From contig CAKSTR010000001.1 in assembly GCA_934500835.1 (NCBI GenBank), positions 186,001-250,000 of the forward strand: a DNA stretch of 64,000 nucleotides, read 5' to 3'. This DNA comes from an uncultured Paracoccaceae bacterium (GTDB lineage Bacteria > Pseudomonadota > Alphaproteobacteria > Rhodobacterales > Rhodobacteraceae). The notes below the pieces were generated by a model. That model was not told the origin of the DNA. It worked only from the letters and a program-made list of their open reading frames with translations, and did no database searches. Below are positions 1 through 8,545 of the stretch, piece after piece. Every line of letters begins with the position of its first letter. Position 1 is the stretch's first letter. Both the position numbers and the translations under genes were made by a program.

Positions 1-1
1 T

Positions 2-319
2 TTTTCCATCGCCAACGATGTGGCGAAATACTTCGCAATCCTGCCCGCGATCTTCGTGGCGGCCTATCCGGGACTTGGTGTGCTGAACATCATGGGCCTG
101 GCCAGCCCGCAGAGTGCGATCCTTTCGGCGGTCATTTTCAACGCGCTGATCATCGTGGCGCTGATCCCGCTGGCCCTGCGCGGGGTGAAATACCGCCCAT
201 CCAGCGCCGCGGCCCTGCTGCGCCGCAACCTGTCGATCTATGGCCTTGGCGGGCTGATCGTTCCCTTCGTCGGGATCAAGGCCATCGACCTGGCCGTCAC
301 CGCCCTTGGCCTTGCATAA
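2..319 (+). CDS. kdpB: KdpB, potassium-transporting P-type ATPase subunit (C-terminal 105 residues only)
   Basis: This is the end of the catalytic subunit of the high-affinity K+ pump KdpFABC in the inner membrane; the rest lies left of the window. The readable frame begins with [10 protein letters not shown], the conserved KdpB stretch at the start of the last membrane-helix bundle, followed by hydrophobic segments ending in AVTALGLA. The stop (TAA) at 317-319 lies 10 bases before the kdpC start, and the kdpC ribosome-binding site overlaps the stop, so the two are translationally close. Identification rests on these motifs and on kdpC, kdpD and kdpE directly downstream. Confidence 0.95.
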   Translation, partial: FSIANDVAKYFAILPAIFVAAYPGLGVLNIMGLASPQSAILSAVIFNALIIVALIPLALRGVKYRPSSAAALLRRNLSIYGLGGLIVPFVGIKAIDLAVTALGLA

Positions 320-329
320 GGAGGCTTCC

Positions 330-908
330 ATGCTGAACCCGCTTCGACCCGCCATCGTGATGGCAGTGGCAACCACCATCCTGACCGGCCTTGCCTATCC
401 GCTTGCCATGACCGGAATCGCGCAAGGTCTGCTGCCGGAAAAGGCGAATGGCAGTCTGATCGTCCTTGGCGATATCGTCGTCGGCTCGTCCCTGATCGCC
501 CAGGATTTCACGGGGCGCGGCTATCTGCACCCGCGCCCCTCGGCGGCCTCATATGCGGCCATGCCCTCCGGCGCCTCGAACCTCGGGCCGACGTCGGCGG
601 CCCTTCGCGACGAGGTGGCCGCCCGCCGAACGGCGTGGGAAGAGGCGAATGGCTCGCCCGCGCCCGTTGATGCGCTGACGGCTTCAGGCTCGGGGCTTGA
701 CCCTCACATCTCGCCCGAGAACGCGCGCCTGCAGGCGGCCCGCATCGCAGAGGCGCGCGGCGTGCCCCCGGCCGAGGTCACGCGTGTCATCGCCGCCCAT
801 ACCGATGGCCCGTGGCTGGGGCTTTACGGCCAGCCGCGCGTCAATGTCCTTGAGGTCAACCTCGCACTTGACGCAGCCCTGCCGCTGCCGCCTCCTGCAG
901 GGAACTGA
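330..908 (+). CDS. kdpC: KdpC, potassium-transporting ATPase subunit C
   Basis: KdpC is the small single-span subunit of the Kdp K+-ATPase, needed for assembly and K+ affinity. The 192-residue product has one N-terminal membrane segment (about residues 7-30) and a periplasmic domain with the conserved GRGYLHPRPSA and SGSGLDPHISP motifs near residues 60 and 118. I start at ATG 330 rather than an upstream TTG because AAGGAGGC lies 7-8 bases before it and the length then matches the family (about 190 residues). kdpD follows after 8 bases. Confidence 0.95.
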   Translation: MLNPLRPAIVMAVATTILTGLAYPLAMTGIAQGLLPEKANGSLIVLGDIVVGSSLIAQDFTGRGYLHPRPSAASYAAMPSGASNLGPTSAALRDEVAARRTAWEEANGSPAPVDALTASGSGLDPHISPENARLQAARIAEARGVPPAEVTRVIAAHTDGPWLGLYGQPRVNVLEVNLALDAALPLPPPAGN

Positions 909-916
909 GAGGTCCG

Positions 917-3604
917 ATGTCCGATCCAAGCCGCCCAGCACCGGAGGCCCTTTTGCCTCAGGCCCGCCGTGAAGGCCGGGGAAGGCTGAAGATCTTCCTC
1001 GGGGCCGCGCCGGGCGTCGGCAAGACCTATGCCATGCTGCAGGCCGCGCGGGATCGCGCGGCCGAGGGCATCAAGGTGCTTGCCGCCGTGGTCGAGACCC
1101 ATGGCCGGGCGGAAACCGACGCCATGCTGCGCGGGGTCGAGGTGCTGCCGCGCCGCGCCGTCTATCATCAGGGCCATATCCTGCAGGAGATGGATGTCGA
1201 TGCGCTGATCGCGCGCCGCCCCGGCCTCGCTCTGATCGACGAATTGGCGCATTCGAACCTGTCGGGCAGCCGCCATGACAAGCGCTGGCAGGATGTCGAG
1301 GACGTGCTGGCCGCCGGCATCGACGTCTACACCACGCTGAATGTCCAGCATGTCGAGACGCTGAACGATACCGTGGCGCGGATCACCGGCATCCGTGTGC
1401 GCGAGACCGTGCCCGATCAGGTGCTGGAACTGGCCGATGAAATCGAGCTGATCGACCTGCCGCCGGACGAGCTGATCGCACGGCTGCGGGCAGGCAAGGT
1501 CTATGTTCAGGATCAGGCGGCGCGGGCGGTCTCGAATTTCTTCGCCAAGGGCAATCTGACGGCGCTGCGGGAACTGGCGATGCGCACCGCCGCCGACCGC
1601 GTGGATGCCCAGTTGAAGGAACATATGGCCGCCAATGCCATCGACGGGCCCTGGCCCACGCAGGAGCGGATTCTTGTCGTCCTGCCCGAAGGTGCGGTGG
1701 GGCGCGATGCGGTGCGGATCGCCAAACGCTCGGCCGACCGCGCCCGCGTCGAATGGCTTGCCGTGGCTTTGACAAGCCTGCGCGCTGAGACGCGGCGTGA
1801 CGCGGGCGAGGACCCGGGCACCGGCTCGCTGCGCCTGGCCGAACGTCTTGGTGCCGAGGTGACGGTGCTTCAGACCGAGCGCGATGCCGCGCAGGACGTG
1901 CTGGACTTCGCGCAAAAGCACAACGTGCGCCGCATCGTCGTGCCACGCCCCGCGCCCAGGTCGCGCCTCCTCGGCTGGTTGGTGCCGGATCCGCATGTCC
2001 TGGTGGTCAAGGGCCTTCTGCGCGAAGCGACACAGTTCGAACTGACGCTGGTGACCGACGAAGACAGCCCGGCGCGCCAACGCCGCCGTCCGGCTCCGGC
2101 GCAGTTGCCCGGCGCGTTCAACACCTTTGGAACGGTCACGCTTGCCGTTGCGGCCACGACGCTGGTCGCGCTTGCTGCCGACAGATATGTCCCGGTGCTC
2201 AGCCTGCCGCTGATCTATATGATGACGGTCGTTGCCATGGCGGCAAAGTTTGGCCGCTGGCCATCGATCGCGGCGGCTTTTCTGAGCTTCGTGGCCTATA
2301 ACTGGCTGTTCACCGATCCACGGCTCAGCCTGCACATCTGGAACCGGGGGCAGTTCTTCACGCTGGCGCTGTTTCTTGCCGCCTCGATCCTGACCGGCAA
2401 CCTGGCCGCAAGGCTGCGCGATCGCGCGGTCGCGCAGCGGGCAATCTCGGACCGGACCCGCAAGCTTTATGATTTCTCCCGAAAGGCGGCGGCTGCGGCA
2501 TCGGTCGACGATGTGGTCTGGGCAGCGGTCAGCCATGTCGCGGCCGTGCTTGAATGCCAGTCGATCCTGCTTCTGCCTGGGGAGCATCGGCAGCTTTCGA
2601 TCATCGGGGCCTTCCCGCCCGAGGACAGGATGGAACCGCGCGAGATCTCTGCCGCGACCTATGCCTTTGAGAATGGGGAACCTGCGGGGCATGGGTCGGC
2701 CACCCTGCCCGCGTCTCGCTGGCTGTTTCTGCCGCTGCTTGCATCGGACCGCAAGATCGGGGTGCTGGGTCTGACCTATGAGGATGGTCGTGAACCTGCC
2801 GCCGGGGATCGCCGCCTGGTCGAGGCCCTGGCCGATCAGGTGGCGCTTGCGCTTGAGCGGGTGCAACTGGCCGACGATCTGGCGCATAGCCGGGTCGCAA
2901 GCGAGACGGAGAGGCTGCGCACTGCCCTGCTCTCCTCGGTCAGCCATGATCTGCGGACGCCCCTTGTGTCGATCCTTGGCGCGGCAGAGGGGCTGGCGCA
3001 GCCGGGCCTGGCTGAAGCCGGCCGCGCCACGCTGGTTGAAACCATCCGAGAGGAAGGCGACCGGCTGGATCGCTACATCCAGAACCTTCTGGACATGACC
3101 CGGCTTGGACATGGCGCGATGAAACTGGTGACCGTCGCCACCGACCTGCGCGAGCTGGTGGGTTCGGCCCGCAACCGTCTGCGCGGGCTGCTGCGCGACC
3201 ACCCGGTCGAGGTTGCGATGCCGGCCGACCTTCCGCCGGCACAGGTTGACCCGGTTCTGATCGAACAGGTTCTGGTCAATATCCTTGACAATGCTTGCAA
3301 ATACGCCGACCCCGCCAGCAAGATCCGCATTGCGGCACGGCAATCGCAGGGGCGCGCGCTGCTGTCGATCGAGGATGACGGTCCGGGCCTGCCGCCTGGT
3401 GCGGCCGAGCAGGTATTCGACATGTTCTGGCGCGCGGAACAGGGCGATGGCGGGCAGGCCGGAACCGGGCTGGGGCTTGCGATCTGCAAGGGGATCGTAG
3501 AGGCACACGGTGGAACGATCGAGGCCATGGCCGTGCACCCGGACGGACGCGGCACGCGGATCGAGATGGATCTTCCGCTCTGGAACCCGGAGGTGTCGGC
3601 GTGA
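917..3604 (+). CDS. kdpD: KdpD, osmosensitive potassium-channel sensor histidine kinase
   Basis: Membrane histidine kinase that controls kdp expression with KdpE in response to K+ limitation. The 895-residue protein has the family's N-terminal cytoplasmic KdpD domain with Walker A GAAPGVGKT at residues 29-37 and ALIDELAHSN further on. A universal-stress-like domain follows, then about four closely spaced membrane helices around residues 405-505, a GAF-like linker, an H-box SSVSHDLRTPL (His about 677) and an ATP-binding domain (NILDNACKYA, DDGPGLP, GTGLGLAICKG). The length is normal for KdpD. The stop overlaps the kdpE GTG start by four bases, indicating translational coupling. Confidence 0.97.
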   Translation: MSDPSRPAPEALLPQARREGRGRLKIFLGAAPGVGKTYAMLQAARDRAAEGIKVLAAVVETHGRAETDAMLRGVEVLPRRAVYHQGHILQEMDVDALIARRPGLALIDELAHSNLSGSRHDKRWQDVEDVLAAGIDVYTTLNVQHVETLNDTVARITGIRVRETVPDQVLELADEIELIDLPPDELIARLRAGKVYVQDQAARAVSNFFAKGNLTALRELAMRTAADRVDAQLKEHMAANAIDGPWPTQERILVVLPEGAVGRDAVRIAKRSADRARVEWLAVALTSLRAETRRDAGEDPGTGSLRLAERLGAEVTVLQTERDAAQDVLDFAQKHNVRRIVVPRPAPRSRLLGWLVPDPHVLVVKGLLREATQFELTLVTDEDSPARQRRRPAPAQLPGAFNTFGTVTLAVAATTLVALAADRYVPVLSLPLIYMMTVVAMAAKFGRWPSIAAAFLSFVAYNWLFTDPRLSLHIWNRGQFFTLALFLAASILTGNLAARLRDRAVAQRAISDRTRKLYDFSRKAAAAASVDDVVWAAVSHVAAVLECQSILLLPGEHRQLSIIGAFPPEDRMEPREISAATYAFENGEPAGHGSATLPASRWLFLPLLASDRKIGVLGLTYEDGREPAAGDRRLVEALADQVALALERVQLADDLAHSRVASETERLRTALLSSVSHDLRTPLVSILGAAEGLAQPGLAEAGRATLVETIREEGDRLDRYIQNLLDMTRLGHGAMKLVTVATDLRELVGSARNRLRGLLRDHPVEVAMPADLPPAQVDPVLIEQVLVNILDNACKYADPASKIRIAARQSQGRALLSIEDDGPGLPPGAAEQVFDMFWRAEQGDGGQAGTGLGLAICKGIVEAHGGTIEAMAVHPDGRGTRIEMDLPLWNPEVSA

Positions 3605-4281
3605 GCGCGCGCATTCTGATCGTCGAAGACGAGGCCCCGATCCGGCGTTTCCTGCGCGTGGCACTTGAGACCGAGGGTCATGTGGTTTCGGATGCCGCCA
3701 CCGCCCGCGAGGGAATTGCGCTGGCCGCGCGTGAATCCCCGGCGGCGATCATCCTTGATCTCGGCCTGCCGGATGCGGACGGGATCACCGTGCTGAGGGC
3801 GGTGCGGGAATGGTCTCAGGTCCCGGTCCTGGTGCTTTCGGTTCGCAGCGACGAGGCGGGCAAGATCGCGGCACTCGATGCCGGGGCTCAGGACTATGTG
3901 ACCAAGCCCTTTTCGACCGGCGAACTGCTTGCGCGGCTGCGCAGCCTTCTGCGCGACCGCGCCCAGGATGCTGCTCCGGCCTTTCTTACACTGGGCCCGC
4001 TGGTGATTGATGCCGCCGATCACCGCGCCCGCCTTTCGGGAGAGGATCTGAAGCTTACCCGAAAGGAGTTCGACCTTCTGTGGTTGCTGGCCAGCCATGC
4101 CGGGCGGCTTGTCACCCAGGACATGATCCTCAAGGCGATCTGGGGACCGGCCCATGCCGAGGACAGTCAGTATCTGCGGGTCTACATCCGCCAGTTGCGG
4201 GCCAAGCTGGGCGACGACGCCGCAGACCCCCGCTGGATATTCACCGAGCCGGGCGTGGGGTATCGGCTGGCAGACCGCTAG
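3601..4281 (+). CDS. kdpE: KdpE, OmpR-family response regulator
   Basis: DNA-binding response regulator, partner of KdpD and activator of kdp transcription. The 226-residue product has a receiver domain with the acidic pocket VEDE near residue 10, phospho-acceptor Asp53 (ILDLGLPDADG) and the switch lysine in TKPF (about residue 102). A C-terminal winged-helix domain follows (LTRKEFDLLWLLASHAG, then YLRVYIRQLRAKLGDD). It starts with GTG at 3601, overlapping the kdpD stop. It is the last gene of the operon: a GC hairpin with a T-rich tail lies 18 bases after its stop. Confidence 0.96.
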   Translation: MSARILIVEDEAPIRRFLRVALETEGHVVSDAATAREGIALAARESPAAIILDLGLPDADGITVLRAVREWSQVPVLVLSVRSDEAGKIAALDAGAQDYVTKPFSTGELLARLRSLLRDRAQDAAPAFLTLGPLVIDAADHRARLSGEDLKLTRKEFDLLWLLASHAGRLVTQDMILKAIWGPAHAEDSQYLRVYIRQLRAKLGDDAADPRWIFTEPGVGYRLADR

Positions 4282-4298
4282 CCCATGCAGCGGCCGGC

Positions 4299-4330
4299 AC
4301 CGCGCTGCTTGGGGGCGCGGTTTTCCCTTT
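4299..4330 (+). terminator. Intrinsic terminator of the kdp operon
   Basis: Seven-base stem ACCGCGC (4299-4305) pairs with GCGCGGT (4315-4321) around a 9-base loop and is followed by TTTCCCTTT. It stands 18 bases after the kdpE stop, in the expected place for the end of the kdp transcript. Confidence 0.6.
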
Positions 4331-4384
4331 CCGTCCCGAAAACCGCATCGCGTTGAGGGTGCGCGGAAATTCCGCCGCCCGGCA

Positions 4385-4535
4385 AAAGACCGCATCTCTG
4401 CCAAGGGCTGACACCACAACCTGTGCCAATTGCGCCACTGTGACAACGGGCGCCAGACATCGGCCTTCAGCTTGCCGGGCGGCGCTGGTAACAGGCGTGT
4501 GAAACAGCCAGGCCTCCGATTCTCTTCGGTCCCCG
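4385..4535 (+). promoter_or_regulatory. Possible structured leader (cobalamin-riboswitch-like) before the TonB receptor
   Basis: The 278-base gap between kdpE and the receptor gene contains GCGCCACTGTGA (about 4431) followed by CGGGCGCCAGAC, and later AGCCAGGCCTCC (about 4507). These resemble pieces of the conserved core of cobalamin riboswitches (GCCACTG, CGGGAAGnCAGA, AGCCAGGAGACC). I cannot find a convincing complete 5' half, and the encoded receptor looks more like an iron-chelate transporter, so this is weak. A covariance-model search with the Rfam cobalamin families would decide it. Confidence 0.25.
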
Positions 4536-4559
4536 CGAACAACTTCCGAGGGACATGAC

Positions 4560-6557
4560 ATGAGAAACCGGATTATCGCCCTGCTGGGCGGCGTCTCCGC
4601 TATGGCACTGGCCACGACGGCGGTCGCGCAGGAAACCCAATCACCGCTTGGCACCTTTCTTGGCACCATCACCCTGATCTTCGGCGGGCAGGAGAACATC
4701 GAATCCACCGGCGGCGCCGTCGTCACCGAAGAGGATATCGAAGCCCTGCAGCCGGCCGACGTGTCCGAGTTGTTCGCCCGGGAATCGGCGGTGAACGTCT
4801 CGGGCGGGGCCGGCCCGTCCAAGCGCATCCACGTCTTCGGGATCGAGCAATCCAAGCTCGCCGTCACCGTTGACGGCGTGCCGCAGTTCGGCACCGGCTG
4901 GCACCATACGGGATCGAATGTCATCGATCCGACCTTCCTGAAATCGGTCGAGGTCGAGGCCGGTGCCGCTGCCGCCGATGCCGGTTTCGGCGCGGCCGCG
5001 GGTGCGGTGCGCTACACCACCGTCGGCGCGCAGGACATGCTGGAAGAGGGCCAGGCCGTCGGCGGCCGCGCGGCGCTGTCCTATGGCAGCAACGGGCGCG
5101 GCGTGGCAGGCAGCCTTGCCGGCTATGGCCAGGCCAATGGCTTTGACTGGTTCCTGATGATCTACGGCTCGGGCGGCGACAACTACAAATCTGGCGATGG
5201 GGTCGAGATCCCGGGCACCGAGCCGGCATCGCAAGGCGCGCTGGCCAAGTTCGGCTATGAGGTCGACACCCATCGGATCGAGCTGTCCTTCGAGCACAGC
5301 AAGGATGAGGCCGACCGCGTCATCAAGATGAACATGGACCTGAACCATGATCCCGCCGTCTACCCGCTGAAGGTGACGCGCGACACGCTGAGCCTGAAAT
5401 ACACCTCGACCGCGCCCACCGACGGCTGGGACCCCGAGGCGCTGTTCTATATCTCGCAAAGCGGCTACTGGCGGCCGAACTATGCCGCAGCACGCAACGG
5501 CGACATGGATCTGGACGCCAAGGCCACCGGCGGCAAGCTGCAGAACACCTTCACCATGGGCGCGGGCAAGATCACCGCAGGCATCGACTTCGCCTATGAG
5601 GATTTCCGCGTCGACAACTACGGCGACACCCCGGCGACCCACCCGAGGATCTGGAACTTCTCGACCATGCAGGTCGGCGCCTATGTGCAGGGCCGGTTCG
5701 AATTCGACAACGGCATCGACCTGTCGACGGGCATGCGCTACGACCACCACCGGTTGAATTCGTTCGACGGGGCGCGGTTCACCGGCTCGGGGGCCAGCGT
5801 GAACGGCACCATCTCCTACGAGTTCGCCGACGGGTTCGAGGTCTTTGCTGGCGCCTCGGAAACCTGGCTTGGCTATGACATGGGCGAATACGGCCTGCTG
5901 CACGCCCGCACGACAAGCTTCCACATCGACCCCGCCTACAAACCCGCCACCGCCACCAACTACAAGGTCGGCCTCAACGCCAATGGCGAGGCCTGGTCGG
6001 GCGGCCTGACCTTCTTCGACACCAGGCTGAAGGATGTGGCAAGCTACGACACCTCGCCGGCGGTGAACGCCATCGTCAACTCGGGCGAGATGCGCAGCAA
6101 GGGGTTCACCCTGAACGGCCATTACGGCTGGGATACCGGTCGCGTCGGCGTCAGCTTTACCAAGGCGGACGTCACGGTTGACGGCGTATTCGCCCTGGCC
6201 GACGGCTCTGCCGTCATGCCGATCGGCGATACCGCCTCGATCTATATCGACCAGGACCTGCCGTCGTTGAACATGAAGGTGGGCGCGACCGTCGAATGGG
6301 CGGGCACCCTGTCCGACCCGGTGCTGACCGCCGCCGGCTTCAAGGACCACAGCTCTTACACCGTGGTGAACACCTATGCCGAATGGTCGCCGCCCGCGGT
6401 CGAGGATCTGACCGTGCGCTTCGCCGTCGACAACCTGCTGGACGAAACCTACTATGAACGCTCCAGCTACATCGAGAGGGTCGCCGGCGCACGCCAGATC
6501 CATCCGCTTTACGCCCCCGGCCGCACGGTCAGCCTGGGCGTGAACCTGAAGTTCTGA
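4560..6557 (+). CDS. TonB-dependent outer-membrane receptor, FrpB/FetA-like
   Basis: Outer-membrane active transporter energised by TonB/ExbBD. The 665-residue product has a signal peptide (cleavage after about residue 23, ATTAVA/Q) and a plug domain (about 45-165). In the plug, LAVTVDGVPQ, GWHHTGSNVIDPTFLKSVEVEAG and VRYTTVGAQDMLEEGQ align well with my memory of the FrpB/FetA siderophore receptors, including the GDNYKSGDGVEIPG segment. A beta-barrel follows, ending in VSLGVNLKF with a terminal Phe as is usual for barrel assembly. The substrate is inferred to be a ferric chelate; heme or another metal complex is possible. It stands alone, with its own terminator downstream. Confidence 0.8.
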   Translation: MRNRIIALLGGVSAMALATTAVAQETQSPLGTFLGTITLIFGGQENIESTGGAVVTEEDIEALQPADVSELFARESAVNVSGGAGPSKRIHVFGIEQSKLAVTVDGVPQFGTGWHHTGSNVIDPTFLKSVEVEAGAAAADAGFGAAAGAVRYTTVGAQDMLEEGQAVGGRAALSYGSNGRGVAGSLAGYGQANGFDWFLMIYGSGGDNYKSGDGVEIPGTEPASQGALAKFGYEVDTHRIELSFEHSKDEADRVIKMNMDLNHDPAVYPLKVTRDTLSLKYTSTAPTDGWDPEALFYISQSGYWRPNYAAARNGDMDLDAKATGGKLQNTFTMGAGKITAGIDFAYEDFRVDNYGDTPATHPRIWNFSTMQVGAYVQGRFEFDNGIDLSTGMRYDHHRLNSFDGARFTGSGASVNGTISYEFADGFEVFAGASETWLGYDMGEYGLLHARTTSFHIDPAYKPATATNYKVGLNANGEAWSGGLTFFDTRLKDVASYDTSPAVNAIVNSGEMRSKGFTLNGHYGWDTGRVGVSFTKADVTVDGVFALADGSAVMPIGDTASIYIDQDLPSLNMKVGATVEWAGTLSDPVLTAAGFKDHSSYTVVNTYAEWSPPAVEDLTVRFAVDNLLDETYYERSSYIERVAGARQIHPLYAPGRTVSLGVNLKF

Positions 6558-6580
6558 CGCTAGGGAAGCGTCGGCTGACC

Positions 6581-6606
6581 AGGGGGGCCTGCGGGCCCCC
6601 TTCTTC
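6581..6606 (+). terminator. Intrinsic terminator of the TonB receptor gene
   Basis: GGGGGCC (within the G-run at 6582-6589) pairs with GGCCCCC (6594-6600) across a TGCG tetraloop, followed by TTCTTC. It begins 24 bases past the receptor stop. Confidence 0.65.
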
Positions 6607-6693
6607 ATCGGCGGCACGGCACTTTCCGGGCCGCCACCCCTTTCCTTGGGCGGCGAATCCCCTATGCTGCACCCAACCGCGAAAGGGGGACGA

Positions 6694-7155
6694 ATGACGC
6701 GCAGCATCGACTATGGCAACCTGATGCACCGGGCGATGCGCGGGCTGATCCAGAGCGTGCTTGAGGATGTGGCGCAGAACGGGTTGCCCGGCGCTCATCA
6801 TTTCTTCATCACCTTCGATACCAATCATCCCGACGTCGCCATCGCCGACTGGCTGCACCAGCGCTACCCGGACGAGATGACGGTGGTGATCCAGAACTGG
6901 TATGAGAACCTTGAAGTCACCGACCAAGGTTTCTCGATCACGCTGAACTTCGGCAACCAGCCCGAACCGCTGATCATCCCCTTCGACGCCGTGCGCACCT
7001 TCGTTGACCCTTCGGTCGAATTCGGCCTGCGGTTTGAAACCCGCGAGGGGGATGAGGAATATGATGAGGACGAAGAGGACGATGACGACGGCGACGACGA
7101 TCCGCCGCCGCATGACGCCGAAATCGTCCGGCTGGACCGGTTCCGCAAGCAGTAA
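6694..7155 (+). CDS. sspB: SspB, ClpXP specificity-enhancing adaptor (alphaproteobacterial type)
   Basis: Adaptor that delivers ssrA-tagged and other substrates to the ClpXP protease in the cytoplasm. The 153-residue product begins MTRSIDYGNLMHRAMRGLI, typical of alphaproteobacterial SspB. It has a compact substrate-binding domain (to about residue 115), a very acidic linker rich in D/E, and ends AEIVRLDRFRKQ, matching the basic ClpX-binding tail of the family. I use ATG 6694 (AAAGGGGGA upstream) rather than an earlier start. The next gene begins 3 bases after the stop, so the two are probably co-transcribed. Confidence 0.88.
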   Translation: MTRSIDYGNLMHRAMRGLIQSVLEDVAQNGLPGAHHFFITFDTNHPDVAIADWLHQRYPDEMTVVIQNWYENLEVTDQGFSITLNFGNQPEPLIIPFDAVRTFVDPSVEFGLRFETREGDEEYDEDEEDDDDGDDDPPPHDAEIVRLDRFRKQ

Positions 7156-7158
7156 CCC

Positions 7159-7713
7159 ATGACCAGCGATCTTGCCCTGTTCCGCCGCCGGCTTCTGAAG
7201 AACCCCCGGCAGGTCTCGGCCATCGCGCCTTCGTCGCGCACGCTGGCGCGGGCGATGACACTCGGGCTTGGGCCGCAATCCGGGCAGGTCGTCGAATTCG
7301 GCCCCGGCACCGGCCGCTTCACCGAAGCCATGCTGGCCCGCGGCGTGCCCCCCGAAAACCTGACCCTGTTTGAGCTGGACGAGGAGTTCGTCGCCTATCT
7401 GCGACAGAAATTCCCCGGCGTGACCATCCATCAGGCCCCCGCACAAGAGGCCGCCCGGCTGGTGGCAGGCAAGGTCGGCACCGTGATCTCGGGCCTGCCG
7501 CTGCTGTCGATGCCGGAAGCCGTGCGCGAAGGCATCGTGGGGGCCGCCTTCGAGCTTCTGGCGCCGCGCGGCGCCTTCGTGCAGTTCACCTACGGCCCCC
7601 GCCCGCCCCTGCCGGCCGAGCAGATCGCCTTGCTGCGGCTGAAGGTGAACAGGGGCTTCAAGGTCTGGGCCAACTTGCCGCCGGCCACGGTCTATCGCTT
7701 CCGCCGCGCCTGA
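7159..7713 (+). CDS. SAM-dependent methyltransferase, phospholipid N-methyltransferase/KsgA-like
   Basis: The 184-residue product opens with FRRRLLKNPRQVSAIAPSSRTLAR, a signature of the small PmtA-like phospholipid methyltransferases related to rRNA adenine dimethylases. It has the SAM-binding motif VVEFGPGTGRFTEAML at residues 44-59, an acidic FELDEEF after beta-strand 2, and ISGLPLLSMPE where the family has motif IV. Family knowledge suggests methylation of phosphatidylethanolamine or a related lipid at the membrane, but the substrate is not provable from sequence. It lies 3 bases after sspB and converges with the doxX gene. Confidence 0.7.
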   Translation: MTSDLALFRRRLLKNPRQVSAIAPSSRTLARAMTLGLGPQSGQVVEFGPGTGRFTEAMLARGVPPENLTLFELDEEFVAYLRQKFPGVTIHQAPAQEAARLVAGKVGTVISGLPLLSMPEAVREGIVGAAFELLAPRGAFVQFTYGPRPPLPAEQIALLRLKVNRGFKVWANLPPATVYRFRRA

Positions 7714-7740
7714 GCGGCGCGGCGGGGCCTTCGTCCTCGA

Positions 7741-8322
7741 TCAGAACTCGCGCCCAAGCAGCCGGTCCACCGAATAATGCGCGCCGCCATAGGCCGCGAA
7801 AAGCGCAGTGGAACCGGACCAGAACAGCGAATTGGTCTCGGCCTTCATCTGCACCAGAGACAGGAAGCCTGTTCCGCCGTCGGGCAAAAGATTCGCCTGA
7901 CCGGCAGCCGTCAGATACTGCAGGTTGGCCTTCAGGAATTCGATCCCTTCGGGCGTCAGGAACTCGGGGCCGTAGGGGTTGGTGAGGTGAAAGTACCAGG
8001 TGACCATCAGCATCACCGCATTGGCCAGCGCAACCGGCCGGGTGAGAAGGCCAAGCACGATCATCGCCCCACCGATGAAATTCACCACCGCCAGCAAGGG
8101 CGAGAAGAACCAGCCGGGGTAAAAGCCCATCCCCTCAACAAAGCCGGTCATCGCCATGGGTGCGGTGATCTTCGGCCAACCCTCGACCATCAGATAGCCG
8201 CCAACGACGACGCGCAGCGCCAGCCAGCCCAGGGGCTGCGCAAGACCGTGGTAGAAGGGCGCAAGGAAGGGCAGGATCAGCCGCTCGCGCGGGGAAGAGG
8301 TCATTTCTGGCATATCGGGCAT
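7741..8322 (-). CDS. DoxX family inner-membrane protein
   Basis: The 193-residue product has four hydrophobic segments and the DoxX pattern: an early LALRVVVGGYLMVEGWPKI with the conserved basic/Gly segment, GFVEGMGF, and GGAMIVLGLLTRPVALANAVMLMVTW. DoxX proteins are small quinone-linked or redox-associated membrane proteins of largely unknown role. AAGGTGA lies 6 bases before ATG 8322, supporting the first Met; two further in-frame Met codons (residues 4 and 7) are possible starts. It is transcribed away from fumC. Confidence 0.78.
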   Translation of the reverse strand: MPDMPEMTSSPRERLILPFLAPFYHGLAQPLGWLALRVVVGGYLMVEGWPKITAPMAMTGFVEGMGFYPGWFFSPLLAVVNFIGGAMIVLGLLTRPVALANAVMLMVTWYFHLTNPYGPEFLTPEGIEFLKANLQYLTAAGQANLLPDGGTGFLSLVQMKAETNSLFWSGSTALFAAYGGAHYSVDRLLGREF

Positions 8323-8489
8323 TTACGTCACCTTTCGATCAGAAACCGGGCCCGCGCGGCAGGCCCCGACATTACGCCGGAGCAGACTACACCTTTCTTT
8401 CGCGTATTGCCCGCCCCCCGGGCCAAACATTTTATGTGCCGCCAAGCCCGCTTCCGCGCAAGAACTTACTGTATGCGACGGTATGCCGA

Positions 8490-8518
8490 TTGATTTCACC
8501 CGCCCCCGGCGCTAGAGG
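8490..8518 (+). promoter_or_regulatory. Candidate sigma-70 type promoter of fumC
   Basis: TTGATT (8490-8495) is followed after 17 bases by TAGAGG (8513-8518), the -10 being preceded by GC. The same geometry (TTGnnn, 15 bases, GCTA) occurs before purS, ftsZ and bamD in this window. The start codon is 28 bases downstream. Confidence 0.45.
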
Positions 8519-8545
8519 GGCCTCACGCTTTTGCAGGAGACGACC

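Noticed and set aside
824..3664. A 946-codon open frame on the minus strand opposite kdpD
   Set aside because: It is the GC-rich mirror of kdpD, is rich in Arg/Gln/His with no domain, and has no ribosome-binding site. kdpD itself has clear motifs.
4641..6707. A 688-codon minus-strand frame opposite the TonB receptor
   Set aside because: Composition and position show it to be an antisense shadow of a gene with a signal peptide and plug/barrel motifs.
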